Of a DNA stretch of 64,000 nucleotides, positions 11,385-22,460 are shown in pieces. Source of the DNA: Aplidium turbinatum. Lineage: Eukaryota > Chordata > Ascidiacea > Aplousobranchia > Polyclinidae. A program made the translations under genes and the position numbers. The DNA is taken from the NCBI GenBank assembly GCA_918807975.1, contig OU964922.1, positions 124,001 through 188,000 of the forward strand, in the 5' to 3' direction. The first letter of the stretch is position 1. Each line of letters begins with the position of its first letter. The notes under the pieces are model-generated. The model made no database searches. It was not told where the DNA came from and worked only from the letters and a program-made list of their open reading frames with translations.

Positions 11385-11640
11385 TTAGAGTGTTTTTGAT
11401 TTCCTGAATAAATTACATTGTGACCATTTTTCTTTTTTGCCACTACCGTTCCGACGCATTTCAGCCAAATCGAGAATGCTGATCATTAATTTCTTCATTT
11501 CTTGCATGACATTATCAAGTTTTTCGTTTTGGTAGAGTGTTCTAACATTCCATGATACGATTTTTTAGGTTTTCTTTTTCTTGGTGTGTTGTCTGTAGTA
11601 GCATTAACCCTGACCCGATCCTTACTACGAGGAAGTGGAC
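11385..11640 (-). pseudogene. LINE endonuclease N-terminal fragment
   Basis: The minus frame begins SWNVRTLYQNEKLDNVMQEM and continues LMISILDLAEMRRNGSGKKE. This is the (G)TWNVRTLY...E(M)R..GSGK opening of AP-endonuclease domains in LINEs with a C-terminal GRPRRTW block, such as that at 45.1-46.5 kb. The domain stops after about 57 residues. Conserved T before W is S here. Confidence 0.7.
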
Positions 11641-12042
11641 AAAGATCCAAAGATCAACAACTGTGATGAAAGGAAAGACTAAGTCACCATATCTAATTAC
11701 ATATTGATCAACTAATTCGACAAAATTTCACAGCAATCACAGCAATAACGTCTGACAATACTTAGACACAACAGACAGCAGCCTTAAGCCAAAAGAAAAA
11801 CGCAGAAAAAACAACACACTGACTTCACCATTCGTCATAGCACATGACTAGGGAACTGTGGTCTGAAACAGCGATACAGCGAACTCACAGTATCAGGCTA
11901 AAACAGGTCGTTAATATCTACATTGTGAAGTACGCAACAATTATGCTGCTAAAAGCTAAACTCAATCTATTGCAAAATTATATTTTTATATTAAAATAGG
12001 TGTCCTTAATCAGTTGTCACTTACAAGAAATGATCATTACAG

Positions 12043-12160
12043 GGGAGATGAATACTTAAGTCATACAACCTGCGTCAGTGAAGAGGAAAGATACTCGGCG
12101 AGTGGCTATCAATCAAAGCCAAATAAGGGAGAATTAAAGCAACAGGAATGGATTAAAAAG
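12043..12160 (+). CDS. LYAR: LYAR-like gene, zinc-finger exon (exon a)
   Basis: LYAR is a nucleolar protein with an N-terminal C2HC zinc finger pair and a basic tail, linked to rRNA synthesis and ribosome assembly in vertebrates. This exon starts after CATTACAG and ends at AAAAAG|GTCAGT. In frame it reads GDEYLSHTTCVSEEERYSAS then GYQSKPNKGELKQQEWIKK. This aligns with vertebrate GDDYKNHVKCISEDQKYGGKGYEGKTHKGDIKQQ..., including the H and C zinc ligands. The first base completes a split codon (phase 2), expected to be TG|G for the conserved W. It ends in phase 0. The preceding exon with the other zinc ligands was not found in the window. Confidence 0.9.
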
Positions 12161-12199
12161 GTCAGTTTACAGATAGCTTACTTTTTGTTGGCTCAACTT

Positions 12200-12514
12200 G
12201 GCTGTGAACTCACCATAACTTACAGTCATCGTCATCCAGATTCGATTTTGTCCCCACCAGTGGGGTGGTCAATTTTTTTCCTTGCCACAATTGTCTTCAC
12301 CCCTATTCGTCATCTTGTTCTGTTCATCGCATCTTCTTCCTTCAGTCCCAATTTGTCTGCGGCCTAATTCTTTGTCTGTCCTTTCCATGTTATTTTTAGA
12401 CGTCCCCATTTCCTCTTCTCATCTACCTTCAAAGTCAATAAAGAAGAAAGAAAACCTCCTTTCTTCCTCCTTAGTACATACCCATACCATTTATGCCATT
12501 TTCCCTTACAAGTT
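12200..12514 (-). pseudogene. Old LINE 3' end fragment, part 1
   Basis: Degenerate copy of the 3' end of the LINE family at 45.1-46.5 kb. The minus strand ends with CCCCACTGGTGGGGACAAAA and a GATGACGATGAC tail, like CCCCACTAGTGGGGAACAAA and the (GAT)n tail of the younger copies. The coding part is heavily decayed, so this is an old insertion. It is cut at 12514 by a transposon and resumes at 15605. Confidence 0.7.
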
Positions 12515-13472
12515 CAGGCCTCAAAATACGTTTTTGTTGACAGCGGACAAACGTGCCCGGTCTGAGCAACTATCTCGGCATACAAATTAAGTCTCACGGC
12601 GGACACACCAGTTTTAGCGTCGATCGTCTACTTTATCTTGATAATTCTTCGTCATTTGAGAACTATAGCTACGGTTTAGAAGGTTGTTTTAGAATTTCAG
12701 CGAAGTCACTCTGAAACTCTGAAAGGCTTTCATCAGACCAACGACGTGCGCTTGAAGAGTCAAAGCGCCTTGTAGCCGTTTAATACGCCGCATAACTGAT
12801 TAACTGCCACCGAGTGAGGTCGTGTTGCTTCTTGCGTCACAATGCTCTGGGCACGAGTCGGAAAATTTCTGCACTAATGCTACTATTCTCTGCTGTGCAA
12901 AGTTTCACTAGGCTTTTTTCTTTTGGTTTATTTAAATTGCATGTCATGTGAGCGAAAGTGAATTTTCCCTGAGCCTTTTCATTCTTACTGTAATACAAAA
13001 ACTTAACAAATTTTGCTGTATCTTGCTGTAATAACCTACTCCAGGGTTACTCAACTAATCTTAACAAAAGTCCAGTTTGACAAGTTGAATATTTTTAGCG
13101 GGCCGGTGAATAGGTTATTTCACACGCAACCATGAAAGTTAAACTATCTGTACCAAACCACTTTTTTAGGAGAAAGTGTTAAGGAGTCTGGGAGTCGAAG
13201 CCCCCCAGCAACTAGGATAAGTATGATGCAGTAAAAATTGCTTCCTCCCAGTAGAAATCTGTTTAAAGAAGCCCTGAAACATGGCAATGAGGTCATTCTT
13301 CCAAAAGCTCAAGGTCCACCATCATAGGCGCCGGGTTTTGAAAATTGCCGGGGAGGGCAAACTTTCTAGCTGACTGATTGCTTACATTCAAAATGCTGAT
13401 GTTTGTTTGTCAGCATTGATGTTTTTTGCGTCTATATGCCATTGTATATCGCCAAGCTTTATAATGTACGCT

Positions 13473-14893
13473 CAGGCCTCGAAATTCACGGCGGACATCG
13501 GACATGTCCGCCGTCTCAGCATGTGATGTCCGCGAGAAGTACCATCTAGATCGGTCATATTTGTCCGCCGAGAAATAACGCAGGAACTAGCGATACAAAT
13601 CGTCATTGCATAGCACGAACAATTGTTGCGATAATATAATTTCCAGTGCATTCTAGCGCGCATCTAGAAAATGTGAATATGATACTGTATCCCTTAGCTT
13701 CCATTTAAGGAAAAAAAACTTTCGATTTTTACATTGCTTCAACGATTGATGACATTGAATCAGCGTAATAAAGGTGAATTCTTTGCTAAGAATTGATAGG
13801 AGTACAGGTACTTCTACACCAGGGGTCACCAAACTTTTTTCTCTGAGGGTTAGGGTTACTCATCGGATTGCTGCGAGATTACAGCTGCGAGCCGGATGCA
13901 AATTGCGAAAAGATATACAACTATTTAGAATCCCCATTGACTTAAATTGTCCAAATCCTTCTGCTTATGATGTCTATTGTCTAGTCTGGCTGGTATGGTT
14001 TGCCTAAACAGAGATATCGCACTGATCAAACATTGGTGTTTTGAACAACAAAGTTTGTGATGTCATAAGAAGAAACAATATGGAAAATCATTATTTAGCA
14101 CTTAGCAGGACAAGCAAGTTGCGTGTAGCTCAACAGCAACGTCAGTCCTTTACAAAAAGTTTGGTAACTTTTTTCCTTAACAGTTGTAGTGCAGCTGTTA
14201 TTTCCGCAACACGTAGCGGGCCGGTTCTGGCCCGCGAGCCGTAGTTTGGTTACCCCTGTTCTACACTAATCACGCGCAATTAAGTTCAAGTTTTACATGA
14301 CAATGTCTGGCTTTGATCTCCGAGTAATAATGATACTGCAAGTTGATTACTAAATTAGATTATACAAGTAGGCTATTACAGCAAGATGCAACAAAATTTG
14401 TTAAGTTTTGGTATTACAGTAAGAAAGAAAAGACCCAAGGAAAGTTCACTTTCGCTCACATGACACGCAAAAATAAACTTAAAGAAAAAAGCCTGTGAAA
14501 CTTTGCACAGCAGAAAATAGTAGCGTTAGTGTAGAAATTTTCCGACTCCTGCCCAGAGCATTGTGACGCAATAAGCCACACGACCTCGTTCGATGGAAGT
14601 TAATCAGTTATGTGACGTATTGACCAGCTACACAGCGCTTTGACTCTTCAAGCGCAAGTCGTTGGTCTGATGAAAGCCTTTCAGAGTGACTTTACTGAAA
14701 TTTTAAAAAGCCTTCTAAAACCGTAGTTATAGTTCTGAAATGGCGAAGAATTATTAACAAGATAAAGTGAATAATCATAACGATCGACGGCTAAAACTGG
14801 TGTGTCAGCTGTGAGACTTAATTTGTCCGCCGAGATAGCTGCTCAGACCGGACACGTTTGTCCACTGTCAACAAAAACGAATTTCGAGGCCTG
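13473..14893. mobile_element. Second CAGGCCTCGAAATTC transposon, inverted, shell 5 of nest B
   Basis: End B (CAGGCCTCGAAATTCACGG) is on the left and end A (AACAAAAACGAATTTCGAGG CCTG) on the right, so it is inverted relative to the copy at 12515-15604 that encloses it. Flanks TACGCT / TAGGCT, 5 of 6 identical. A relic of the palindromic MITE lies near 13725-13775. No transposase found. Confidence 0.8.
13820..14258. mobile_element. hAT MITE, core of nest B
   Basis: Ends CAGGGGTCACCAAACTTTTT / GTAGTTTGGTTACCCCTG with exact 8-bp duplication TTCTACAC (13812-13819, 14259-14266). Read on the other strand the target is GTGTAGAA, the nTnTAGAn target preferred by hATs. 439 bp, non-coding; CGGGCCGGTTCTGGCCCGCG lies near the right end. 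Confidence 0.9.
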
Positions 14894-15604
14894 TAGGCTA
14901 CTTCCAATTATATGCTGGTCAATTTGAACTTTAGCTCTTAATACGCGTAGATACTAAACTGAGCAAACAGCACCTCGTTATTGACACTCCCAAGAAAAAA
15001 CAAAGCAGAAGAAATCAAGAAAAACGTTTTTCAATCATTGTTACTAAGCTTCAACGGCACCATGCTGGCGTTTATCGGCTACCGTACTTCTCTTTCTTTT
15101 GTTATCTTAGGAGCAGCGCTCTTGTTGCAACAAGTAGATCTTTTAATTGAGATCGATCCGCAATGAAGGTCAAACTAACGCAAATCTGAACTTAGAAACA
15201 TTTAATTTAGGATTTTTTAAAAAATAATTTGCGGGGGGGCAGCCACTCCGAGCTAAATTCACGGGGGGGGGGGCGCCGCCCCCCCGCCCCCTGGAGTTGG
15301 CATCTATGTCCAGTTGTCCACCATCAACACCCAGAAGGTCCGGATTCGGACCGCGGTCCGCCAGTTGAGCAGCCCTGGCCTACTCGTATTTATAATCTAA
15401 TTTTGTAACCAACCTTGCCTTGTCAATATTACTACGGAGATCAAAGCCAGACATTGTGACGTAACACTTGAACTAAGTTGCGCGTGATTAGTTTTGAAGT
15501 ACCTGCACTCCCATCGATTCTTAGCGAAGGATTCAGTTTTGTTACGCTGATTCACTGTTGTTACGCGGACAGCCGGATATGTTCGCCTTGAATTTCGAGG
15601 CCTG

Positions 15605-15690
15605 AAGTTGTTCAATAGTCTCCAACTCTCCAACATATCCATCAGTTCTTCAAATAAAAAGTATGAACGTTGGAAGAATTGAAACTATTG
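15605..15690 (-). pseudogene. Old LINE 3' end fragment, part 2
   Basis: Continues the fragment that stops at 12514: TCTCCAACATATCCATCAGTTC here matches TCTCTAGCATATCCAACAATTC of the intact LINE (plus-strand view of 19.8-20.7 kb). It shows that everything from 12515 to 15604 is inserted DNA. Confidence 0.65.
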
Positions 15691-15995
15691 CATCACAAAG
15701 TAATTTTGCAAAAAATTATGATATTTGATTCGGTATTTTATCAACATGTAAATTCCACAAGAGCAAAATGAGCGGAGTCAAACACAAACATTAAGTGGCT
15801 GGAGCTGGGCCCTAAGTAAGCTAGGACAAAAGCTTTTAGTAATAAATCAAGATCCTGCATGAAAAATAATGTAGGGCTTGTAGGCTGCGTGTAGATTTAT
15901 AACTAGGTAATTAACAAGTTTACTTTAGTTTTTAACTTGTATATTTTACAATGAAATGAAGCAATTTGGTGCCTAGTTGTATTACATCGAAGGTA
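15691..15995. other. No recognised feature
   Basis: About 300 bp of AT-rich intron sequence without supported features. Confidence 0.35.
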
Positions 15996-16003
15996 GTTAC
16001 AGC

Positions 16004-16869
16004 CAGGGGCGCAACTAGGGGGCTGTTTAGTCGGCATGACAGCCCCCTTTAAGATTTGCAACTTCAAGAAGAGGGATGACTAACTAGACTGAGACTTACG
16101 TACTACTCAACGTGTGTCCGTTCAAGCTACGTTCTATGCATACCAAACTTGTTTCACGATCAAGTCGCGTAAACCGCAATACAAAATATTAACAGACCGC
16201 CATTTATTCACACAAACTTGTGTCAATGGTTGAATAAAAACAAATGTAAATACATTGTACCTCTGTGAGGTTGGGATTAATGTAATAAAATTACGAACGA
16301 ATTACGTAACGAATTTACGAGATTACGAGAATGAAGGTGGAGAAACTAAAAAAGAATTATTTTCCTTGAATTTCGTTTCTAAAATTTGATAAATTGGCTA
16401 ACTTAGGATGCAACCTTATTAACCCACAAAACGAAACTGCAGCTGGCTTTATGCTAGTTTGATTTGTAGTTTTGTATGGTTGCAACTTCACACATTCTTT
16501 AACCAATTTTATAATGTTGGTATCAAAAAGACGGCAATTAAATTTTCTTTAAAATCTTGTCAAACTTGACGTGTATCCAGACCCTAAGATTGTGTGGACT
16601 ACTTTTCAAAATGTGGGCCTGGAGAGCAAACAATTTGCTGCCTACTTTCGATAGTGCGGGAAACTTTTTTTGAGAGTGAGTAGCAAGCGCAGACAGAGCA
16701 AAACAGGTTGCTTCGCAGTTCGCACGTCACAGAATTGGATCATTGCGCTGTCAATTTACACTAGGCTAATATTCTAACAATCTAACTGTGATATATCCGC
16801 TTCTACAAATAATTGTTAGTTTTCTCTCTCGTTGCCGACCCCCTTTGATTTTTTCTAGTTGCGCCGCTG
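16004..16869. mobile_element. hAT-like transposon, 866 bp
   Basis: Ends CAGGGGCGCAACTAG / CTAGTTGCGCCGCTG with exact duplication GTTACAGC (15996-16003, 16870-16877). Non-coding interior, so a non-autonomous copy. Confidence 0.9.
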
Positions 16870-16984
16870 GTTACAGCCCTGCACCCATTCCTTACAGTGG
16901 GGAGACTTTTCTCGGTTGGAAAAGACCTGCTAATGCCAAAGCGGGTAGTAGCCTACTCAGTGACTCGCCTGTTGAAGTCTTCTT

Positions 16985-17464
16985 CTTCATCGTGTGTCAC
17001 ACGGCCAAAGCCCAGAGCATCACGCAGGCTCTTGCTCTATCGTTGAACTCGGCCAAATCCTGTGCAGAGCACCTTGCTTTTAGGTCAGGGCATTCGAGTA
17101 GATGTTGCATCGTTTGCTCCTGTCCGCATTTGCAACTTGTGCTCCCCATGGAATACTCCCAGTGTCTCATCAAGGTTTTACACCTGCCAATACCAGTTCT
17201 TAAGCGGTTGAGGCATCGCCAATACTTCCACGGTTCACGTTTTCCTGGAGGAAGGCTGTCCAAGTCTCCATGGGTGTAAGCTCCATATTGGCCAATGTCG
17301 GTCCGGCTGCCAGTCCCTCCTGCCATAGTTGAACCCGCACATTGGTGGCGACACCGTCTTGACCTAATGGGACAACTGAAGCAAGGAAACTTTTTCTTGA
17401 CTTCAGACGCCTGTGTGCTGTTGAAGTGATTGTGCTTTTGAAAGATGCATAGGCTACATCTCAC
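16985..17464 (-). pseudogene. LINE C-terminal fragment
   Basis: The minus frame ends with CLNRLRTGIGRCKTLMRHWE, then CKCGQEQTMQHLLECP and NDRARACVMLWA. The CxC...H(x4)C knuckle after a NRLRTGxxR block is the usual C-terminus of this Jockey-like LINE type; the copy at 24.4-25.4 kb has NRLRTGVGRFKHNM at the same place. 5'-truncated: about 155 residues are open. The 3' tail on the minus strand is GAAGAAGAAG. A short piece of the same 3' end recurs at about 51360-51415. Confidence 0.8.
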
Positions 17465-17774
17465 CTATAATGTGTTTTCTATAATGCCTTTGAAATGGCA
17501 GTGTAAAGGAATGATAGCCTGACTCGTTTTCAAAGCCGTTTTGACTTCACATGGTACTTGAATGGTGCTTCCTCGAGTCAGTTTAAGACAAAACTAGTGG
17601 TTGTGCACTATTTTTATCAACTGGTAACAATCTATTTTAATATCGTAGTACTAGTAATAGTAAAATTAGCATGTGCTACTTTTGGTCCAAGAAGGCAAGA
17701 ATGCCCACATCTGGTTATACCTTTATGTATCATGGAACCAATCTGATTATTCCAACTTGTTCATTTATTATTAG

Positions 17775-17882
17775 ATTGAAATGACAATACACGACTCCAA
17801 ACATCTTAGTCATCGAGCCATACTTCTGCTAAAAAGACTGCAAGACTATGGAAACATACCAAGAAAAAAGATAAAGTTTTTG
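17775..17882 (+). CDS. LYAR: LYAR-like gene, helical linker exon (exon b)
   Basis: Starts after TTATTATTAG and ends at AAGTTTTTG|GTCAGT; both splice sites are phase 0. The 36 codons read IEMTIHDSKHLSHRAILLLK then RLQDYGNIPRKKIKFL. Vertebrate LYAR has here ISELI...RELLEQISAFDNVPRKKAKFQ, so the xxIPRKKxKF motif is conserved and the spacing matches. It follows ...EWIKK of exon a and precedes NFLKNSL of exon c directly. Confidence 0.9.
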
Positions 17883-18009
17883 GTCAGTAGATGTCAGTGT
17901 TTAATTTCTAACTAGGTTTTTGAATTAAATTTTATTGACCAATCAAAAAATCTGAAAGTAATCAGAAAGATTGTTCACAATTACAATAACATTTCCGATC
18001 TCTAAATGT

Positions 18010-18109
18010 GGAATCAAATGCTGTTTTGTGCCCTTCATGTGTCATCACATAAATACAGTGCACCACATGTTATCACGTAAGTACAGTACACCATGTGATG
18101 ACACATATG
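18010..18109 (+). repeat. 23-bp minisatellite, segment 1
   Basis: Four decayed units of CACCATGTGTCATCACATAA GTR, ended by the transposon inserted at 18110. It is the left part of the array that continues at 20719 and 21369. Confidence 0.75.
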
Positions 18110-19059
18110 CACTGGCGCCGACTTACGGGGTTACGGGGTGGCCACGCCACCCCGTAACCGCTGTGGCGGGGTGGCAGCCACCTCGTTTAGGTTACATTAC
18201 TTACTGCAAATAAATGTAATTTGAACGGACGTTTAAACCTTTTTTTTGATCATTGGTTTTCGCTTCAAGTCAACGTAAAGCAAGAGGTGAACCAATACAG
18301 TATTGCGAAGAAAATGGTTGTTTTTATCACAAGCATGATACTCGCGTAACATCAAGCAAGCTACGTGAAGATTACGCAACACGTGGCTACGAGTTTTTTC
18401 CTTGTTGTTGTTGCGATCGTTTTATTTGTTACTTGTCATAAGTCATTGTTACATTTGTTAGGTTTACAATGGGATTTATTAATCAATAAAATACGATCTT
18501 TCCATTGCCTCCCTCAAAAATATTTTTTGAAAATTTTTAAACTGCTCATAATATCGCTATAAATTATTCCAGCTATAAAATACTTGGAAATAAAATTATC
18601 TCGATGATTGATAGCTCCACCCCCTACATAAATATCTATTTTCAAATTTCATTAAAAAAATGCAATTTTCGAAACTTTTTGAGTTTTATTTAAAAAGTGC
18701 ATTTAGTAAAGTAGTAGTTTTAACGTTCTGCAAATTTACACATTTACATGATTCTATTCGAGGAAAGCTACACCCCCTGCCAATTCCCAATAATAAAAGC
18801 AACCTTTTTCAATTGCTCAAGATTTTGCATTTTGAATTATTTTCCGATTTCAACTGGAGTGTACTGTCATCTACTTCATGCTTTAATTTCTACTTTGTTA
18901 TCTACTTCATGCAGTAATATTGCATGTCAATGCGTGACAAACTGTGAGGCTGGAATTTATTGGTCTGACATAGGAGTTGTTTGTTACATCATAGAAAAAA
19001 TTACGAAAAGTTGTCCAGTAAAAGTTTTCGCCGACATTCCAGTTTTATTCAGCTTAAAG

Positions 19060-19254
19060 ATGCCAACGAAAAAGCGTTCAAAATTGCAGCCCTCCATTGA
19101 GTCATTTTTTGTTGCGTCTAGTGACTCTAGTCAGGATTTCAGCCAGCATGAAAGTGATCAAACGCCTGAACGAAACAAAAGTGTGCCACTGCCAAAAGGC
19201 GTTTGCACGAGCAGGATAATCGCTGTTGAAGGGAGAAGCTATCAAAAATCGTGA
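19060..19254 (+). pseudogene. hAT-type transposase N-terminus remnant
   Basis: Begins MPTKKRSKLQPSIESFFVAS. A short basic start followed by (S/T)IxSFF is the usual opening of hAT transposases of the ZNF862/ZMYM-associated kind, ahead of a TTF zinc finger. The frame stops after 64 codons, before any zinc-binding motif. Its place inside an element with hAT ends supports the call. Confidence 0.5.
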
Positions 19255-19767
19255 GGAGCGAATTCCCGTGGCTAGAATGCAATAGATGCAAAGGTAGAGC
19301 TTTCTGTTCGATTTGCAACTGCTTGATCTATTACAATCTATTACTTGATCTATCACGTAAGTCCTTCCATCACATTACAATGAAACAATTTCATTAATGC
19401 TTCCAAACGTGGTCTGCATTGTGAAAATATACTTATCGTTGCCTTCCACCACCTGCAAGGCGAAGCGATCGTTTAGTGCACTCAGGCGCATAAAAACTTA
19501 CTTGCGATCTACCATGACAATTTGACCAGTTGAACTGACAGAGCTGCTGTTTGCAAAAATACTTTTGCCAAATGTTAAGTGTCAGAGCAGCAACATAACA
19601 ATAAAATTCACTACATACCTACTGTGCTTTGTTTTAAAGTTGCTTTGTAAACTATCAAGCTACAAATCAGGTGTGAAAAGACAATTGCATCTACGAAACA
19701 CGCTTAATAAAAATCAAACAAAAACATGCAGTTTGAAAGCTTTTAGGTTGCCATATTGTGCTATCCG

Positions 19768-20690
19768 CCATCATCATCATAATCCATCGTCGGTTTGTTC
19801 CCCACTAGTGGGGGTGGCCGATTGTTTCTGCGCAGCAATTGTCTTAATCCCTTTTCTCCATTTCACCCTGTCCCTTGCATCTTCCTCCTTCAGTCCGACT
19901 TTTTTAAACTCATCTTTCACTTGTTGTTTCCATGTTCTTCTTGGACGACCGCGTTTCCTCTTCCCATCCACCTTTAGATTTAGTGCCTTTCTAATAAAAC
20001 TTCCTTCCTCCCTCCTTATCACATGTCCATACCATCTTACTCCATTTGCCCTTACCAGTTGGTCTATGGTCTCTCTCATCTCTAGCATATCCAACAATTC
20101 TTCAGTCCTTTTTTCCCTTCTTGTTTTCACCCCACACATTGCTCTCACCATTGACCTTTCCGTTCTTCTCAGGATTGCCAGTTCACTCTCTCTCAATACC
20201 CATGTCTCGCTACCATATAGCATTGCAGGCCGCACACAGCTCCGATATACTTTTCCTTTCATCCTTAGTGAAAATTTTCTGCCATGCAACATTTCCCCAC
20301 ATTCCCTGAACTTTGCCCAGCCCAATCTTGCCCTTGTTGTCACTGCTGCTTCACATCCACCACTTCCATTTATCCGATCACCCAGATAACAGAAGTCTGT
20401 CACTGTTTCTATGCCATGGCAGAACTCATCATCATGGCCTTCCACTTCATTCCTTTCTTTACTGCATTTCCCACAAACAAAACACTTCGCCAATCTTGTT
20501 GCGGCTCTCTTGACATTAGCACATCTTGCATGTACCCACTTTCCACATTCCTTGCATTGCATTGAATTTCTCATCACTCTCTTGCCACATATTCCACAGG
20601 GATCTACTTTGCTCTCAACAACTGTTCCTTCTGCTCCACTCACCATCACTTTTGTTTTTTCAAGATTCACCTTCATACCCTTGGCCATCC
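19768..20690 (-). pseudogene. LINE 3' fragment, RT tail plus zinc finger
   Basis: Minus frame nearly identical to residues about 145-445 of the LINE frame at 45147-46484, from GMKVNLEKTKVMVSGAEGT through the CGICGKR / CKECGKWVHARC / CFVCGKC finger to KRKRGRPRRTWKQQ and TSGEQTDDGL. It ends in the (ATC)n-type tail on the plus strand. 5'-truncated, close to full identity with the other copy, so a recent insertion into the hAT at 18110-20718. The long plus-strand frames here are its shadows. Confidence 0.9.
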
Positions 20691-20718
20691 CGTGCAAAAA
20701 TAAAAGTTGGCGCCTATG

Positions 20719-20775
20719 CACATACGTACAGTCGTACATTACACCATGTTTCATCATATAAGTGCACCTTGTGTC
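20719..20775 (+). repeat. 23-bp minisatellite, segment 2
   Basis: Two units of the array (ACACCATGTTTCATCATATA AGT...), isolated between two transposons that inserted into the array. Confidence 0.65.
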
Positions 20776-21368
20776 CAGACTTAGACAACTAGAATTTTTG
20801 TAGTCTTCCGAAATTAGATTAGAATTATATATAATTGGAGTACGATAATTTAAGCTTTTACAAATTAGACTAGGATTGGAATTAGAGCTACCCAAGTTTT
20901 CACAAATTAGAGTGGAATTTAAGCTACATTAGAATTAGTTGGACGCAGTTGTCACATATATTTTTTTAGTTGGATAAAAACGCCAATGTGACAACTCGCG
21001 ATCAAAGTGTCATTCCACTATCACAACGCCAAAACCACTTACGTCATAATGTACACTACATTGTAACGTCAGTGAATTGATCAATTAATCGAATTTTTCA
21101 TGACTTTGCTGCTCAAGGGAAGGAATGACACTTTTACCTTGATCGTTTTATTGCATTTTCTTTGTATAACGTTGATAAGAGCGCAGTATCCTTCCATTTG
21201 CCAAAAAATACTGTTGGACAAACTAAATTTTTTAGCAAAAGTGGAGATTGGATTTAAGAACGACAATTAGAGCAAACAAGTTTTTATACCGTATTAGATT
21301 ACAATTATGGACATTTCGCTCTAATTTGTCGAATTGCAGAACTAGAATTATCCAGTCGTCCAAGTCTG
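20776..21368. mobile_element. Small DNA transposon inside the minisatellite
   Basis: Ends CAGACTTAGACAACTAG and (complement) CAGACTTGGACGACTGG. Flanks CTTGTGTC / TTTTTGTC agree at 6 of 8 positions. The interior is AT-rich with many TTAGA/TCTAA words on both strands, near-palindromic. No coding capacity. Confidence 0.6.
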
Positions 21369-21972
21369 TTTTTGTCATCACATAAGTGCACCATGTATCA
21401 TCACAGAAGTGCACTATGTGTCATCATATGAGTACACCACTACACCATGTGTCATCGCATAAGTGCACCATGTGTCAGCACATAAGTACAGCTTGTGTCA
21501 TCGCATAAGTGCACCATGTGTCATCACGTAAACACACCATGTGTCATCACATAAGTACACCATGTGTCATCATATAAGTACACCATGTGTCATCACATAA
21601 GTGCACCATGTTTCCTCACATAAGTACACCATATGTCATCACGTAAGTGCACCAACTGCACCATGTGTCGTCACATAAGTGCACCATGCATCATCACATA
21701 AGTGCGCCATGTATCATCACATAAGTGCGCCATGTTTCATCACATAAGTACACCATGTGTCATCACATAAGTGCACCATGTATCATCACATAAGTGCACC
21801 ATGTTTAATCACATAAGTACACCATATGTCATCACGTAAGTGCACCAACTGCACCATGTGTCATCATATAAGTACACCATGTTTCATCATATAAGTACAC
21901 CATATATCATCACATAAGTACACTATGTGTCATCACATAAGTGCACCATGTGTCATCACATAAGTACACACG
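21369..21972 (+). repeat. 23-bp minisatellite, main segment
   Basis: About 26 head-to-tail units of GTACACCATGTGTCATCACA TAA. Common variants are GTGCACC, CATATAA, CACGTAA and TTTCATC. Two 12-base ACTGCACC-type partial units (about 21653 and 21846) occur at the same place in two higher-order blocks, so part of the array was duplicated as a block. Next to it (21973 on) is CACGCACCGATTTCCGGGG, resembling a left end of the CAYWGGCGCC hAT family. Confidence 0.95.
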
Positions 21973-22460
21973 CACCGATTTCCGGGGGCCTGGGGGTGGC
22001 GCCCCTGTAAATTAATGGTTGAAGGACAACAAAAATGGCCATTACAAGTGGTGTTTCAAAGATAAAATACTTCGCGAAAGAGATTTAGCTCATTTAAACG
22101 GACTTAAAGAATGCTGAAAGCGAAAAACAGCCTATGTTGCTCTTGCCCGCAACACAACAGCTGATCGTATGGCTTTCTCTGGAACATGAATTACTACTGA
22201 AATGCGCACGGCACGCTCAGTCGCTCACAGTACACTGCTCATCTTCCCCCGCCGTAAGGCACAACTTCTAAGTCAAAACGCGTTGTAGCGAAAAAGCGAA
22301 TGTGAGGTTGAATGTTTTTTCTCATTTCCCGAGTTATCCAAATGTACGTTAGATTTTCTGTGACTTCAAACATGAAATCGATTTTATCAAAATTTATCGA
22401 GTTGCAACTACGACACAATGAACAATTACGTGAATACAGCTTAAAGAAAAAATGCATTTT

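Larger units (their letters stand above)
13323..15316. mobile_element. hAT-like transposon (CATAGGCGCC family), shell 4 of nest B
   Basis: Left end CATAGGCGCCGGGTTTTG; right end near GGAGTTGGCATCTATG (15308). TCCACCAT lies directly before the left end and at 15317-15324, so the right boundary is either 15316 or has 8 extra bases. Poly-G/poly-C runs and GGGCGCCGCC next to the right end match the right part of the family member at 35372-40415. A short frame, 14981-15166, is unrecognised. Confidence 0.6.
13042..15377. mobile_element. hAT-like transposon, shell 3 of nest B
   Basis: Ends CAGGGTTACTCAACT / AGTTGAGCAGCCCTG, flanks ACCTACTC / GCCTACTC (7 of 8 identical). Interior next to the ends carries AGCGGGCCGGTG and GGACCGCGGTCCGCC, as many CAGGGGT-type hATs do. 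The whole middle is later insertions. Confidence 0.82.
12515..15604. mobile_element. DNA transposon (CAGGCCTCGAAATTC family), shell 2 of nest B
   Basis: Left end CAGGCCTCAAAATACG, right end TTGAATTTCGAGGCCTG; AAGTT flanks both ends. The two ends differ inside the first 16 bases: end A reads on as TTTTTGTTGACAGCGGACAA, end B as a GGCGGACA/GTCCGCC-rich block. Two further copies exist, at 13473-14893 (inverted, inside this one) and 34788-40754. Target duplications of 5-6 bp place it near the hAT5/hAT6 groups by inference only. Confidence 0.75.
12161..17774 (+). other. LYAR intron a-b, filled by nest B and a hAT
   Basis: A GT...AG intron of 5.6 kb. It contains a LINE tail fragment hosting a six-layer transposon nest (12.2-15.7 kb), a hAT (16004-16869) and a LINE C-terminus (16985-17464). 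Confidence 0.85.
18110..20718. mobile_element. hAT-like transposon (CAYWGGCGCC family) inside the minisatellite
   Basis: Left end CACTGGCGCCGACTT, right end AAGTTGGCGCCTATG, flanks CACATATG / CACATACG (7 of 8 identical). A GTGGCC/CCACCCCG-rich block follows the left end. It belongs with the elements at 35372-40415 and 13323-15316 by its ends. It carries an N-terminal transposase-like frame (19060-19254) and a LINE fragment inserted at about 19768-20690. Confidence 0.8.

Noticed and set aside
21369-21972. CRISPR array
   Set aside because: Units are directly adjacent 23-bp tandem repeats without unique spacers, and the DNA is metazoan.
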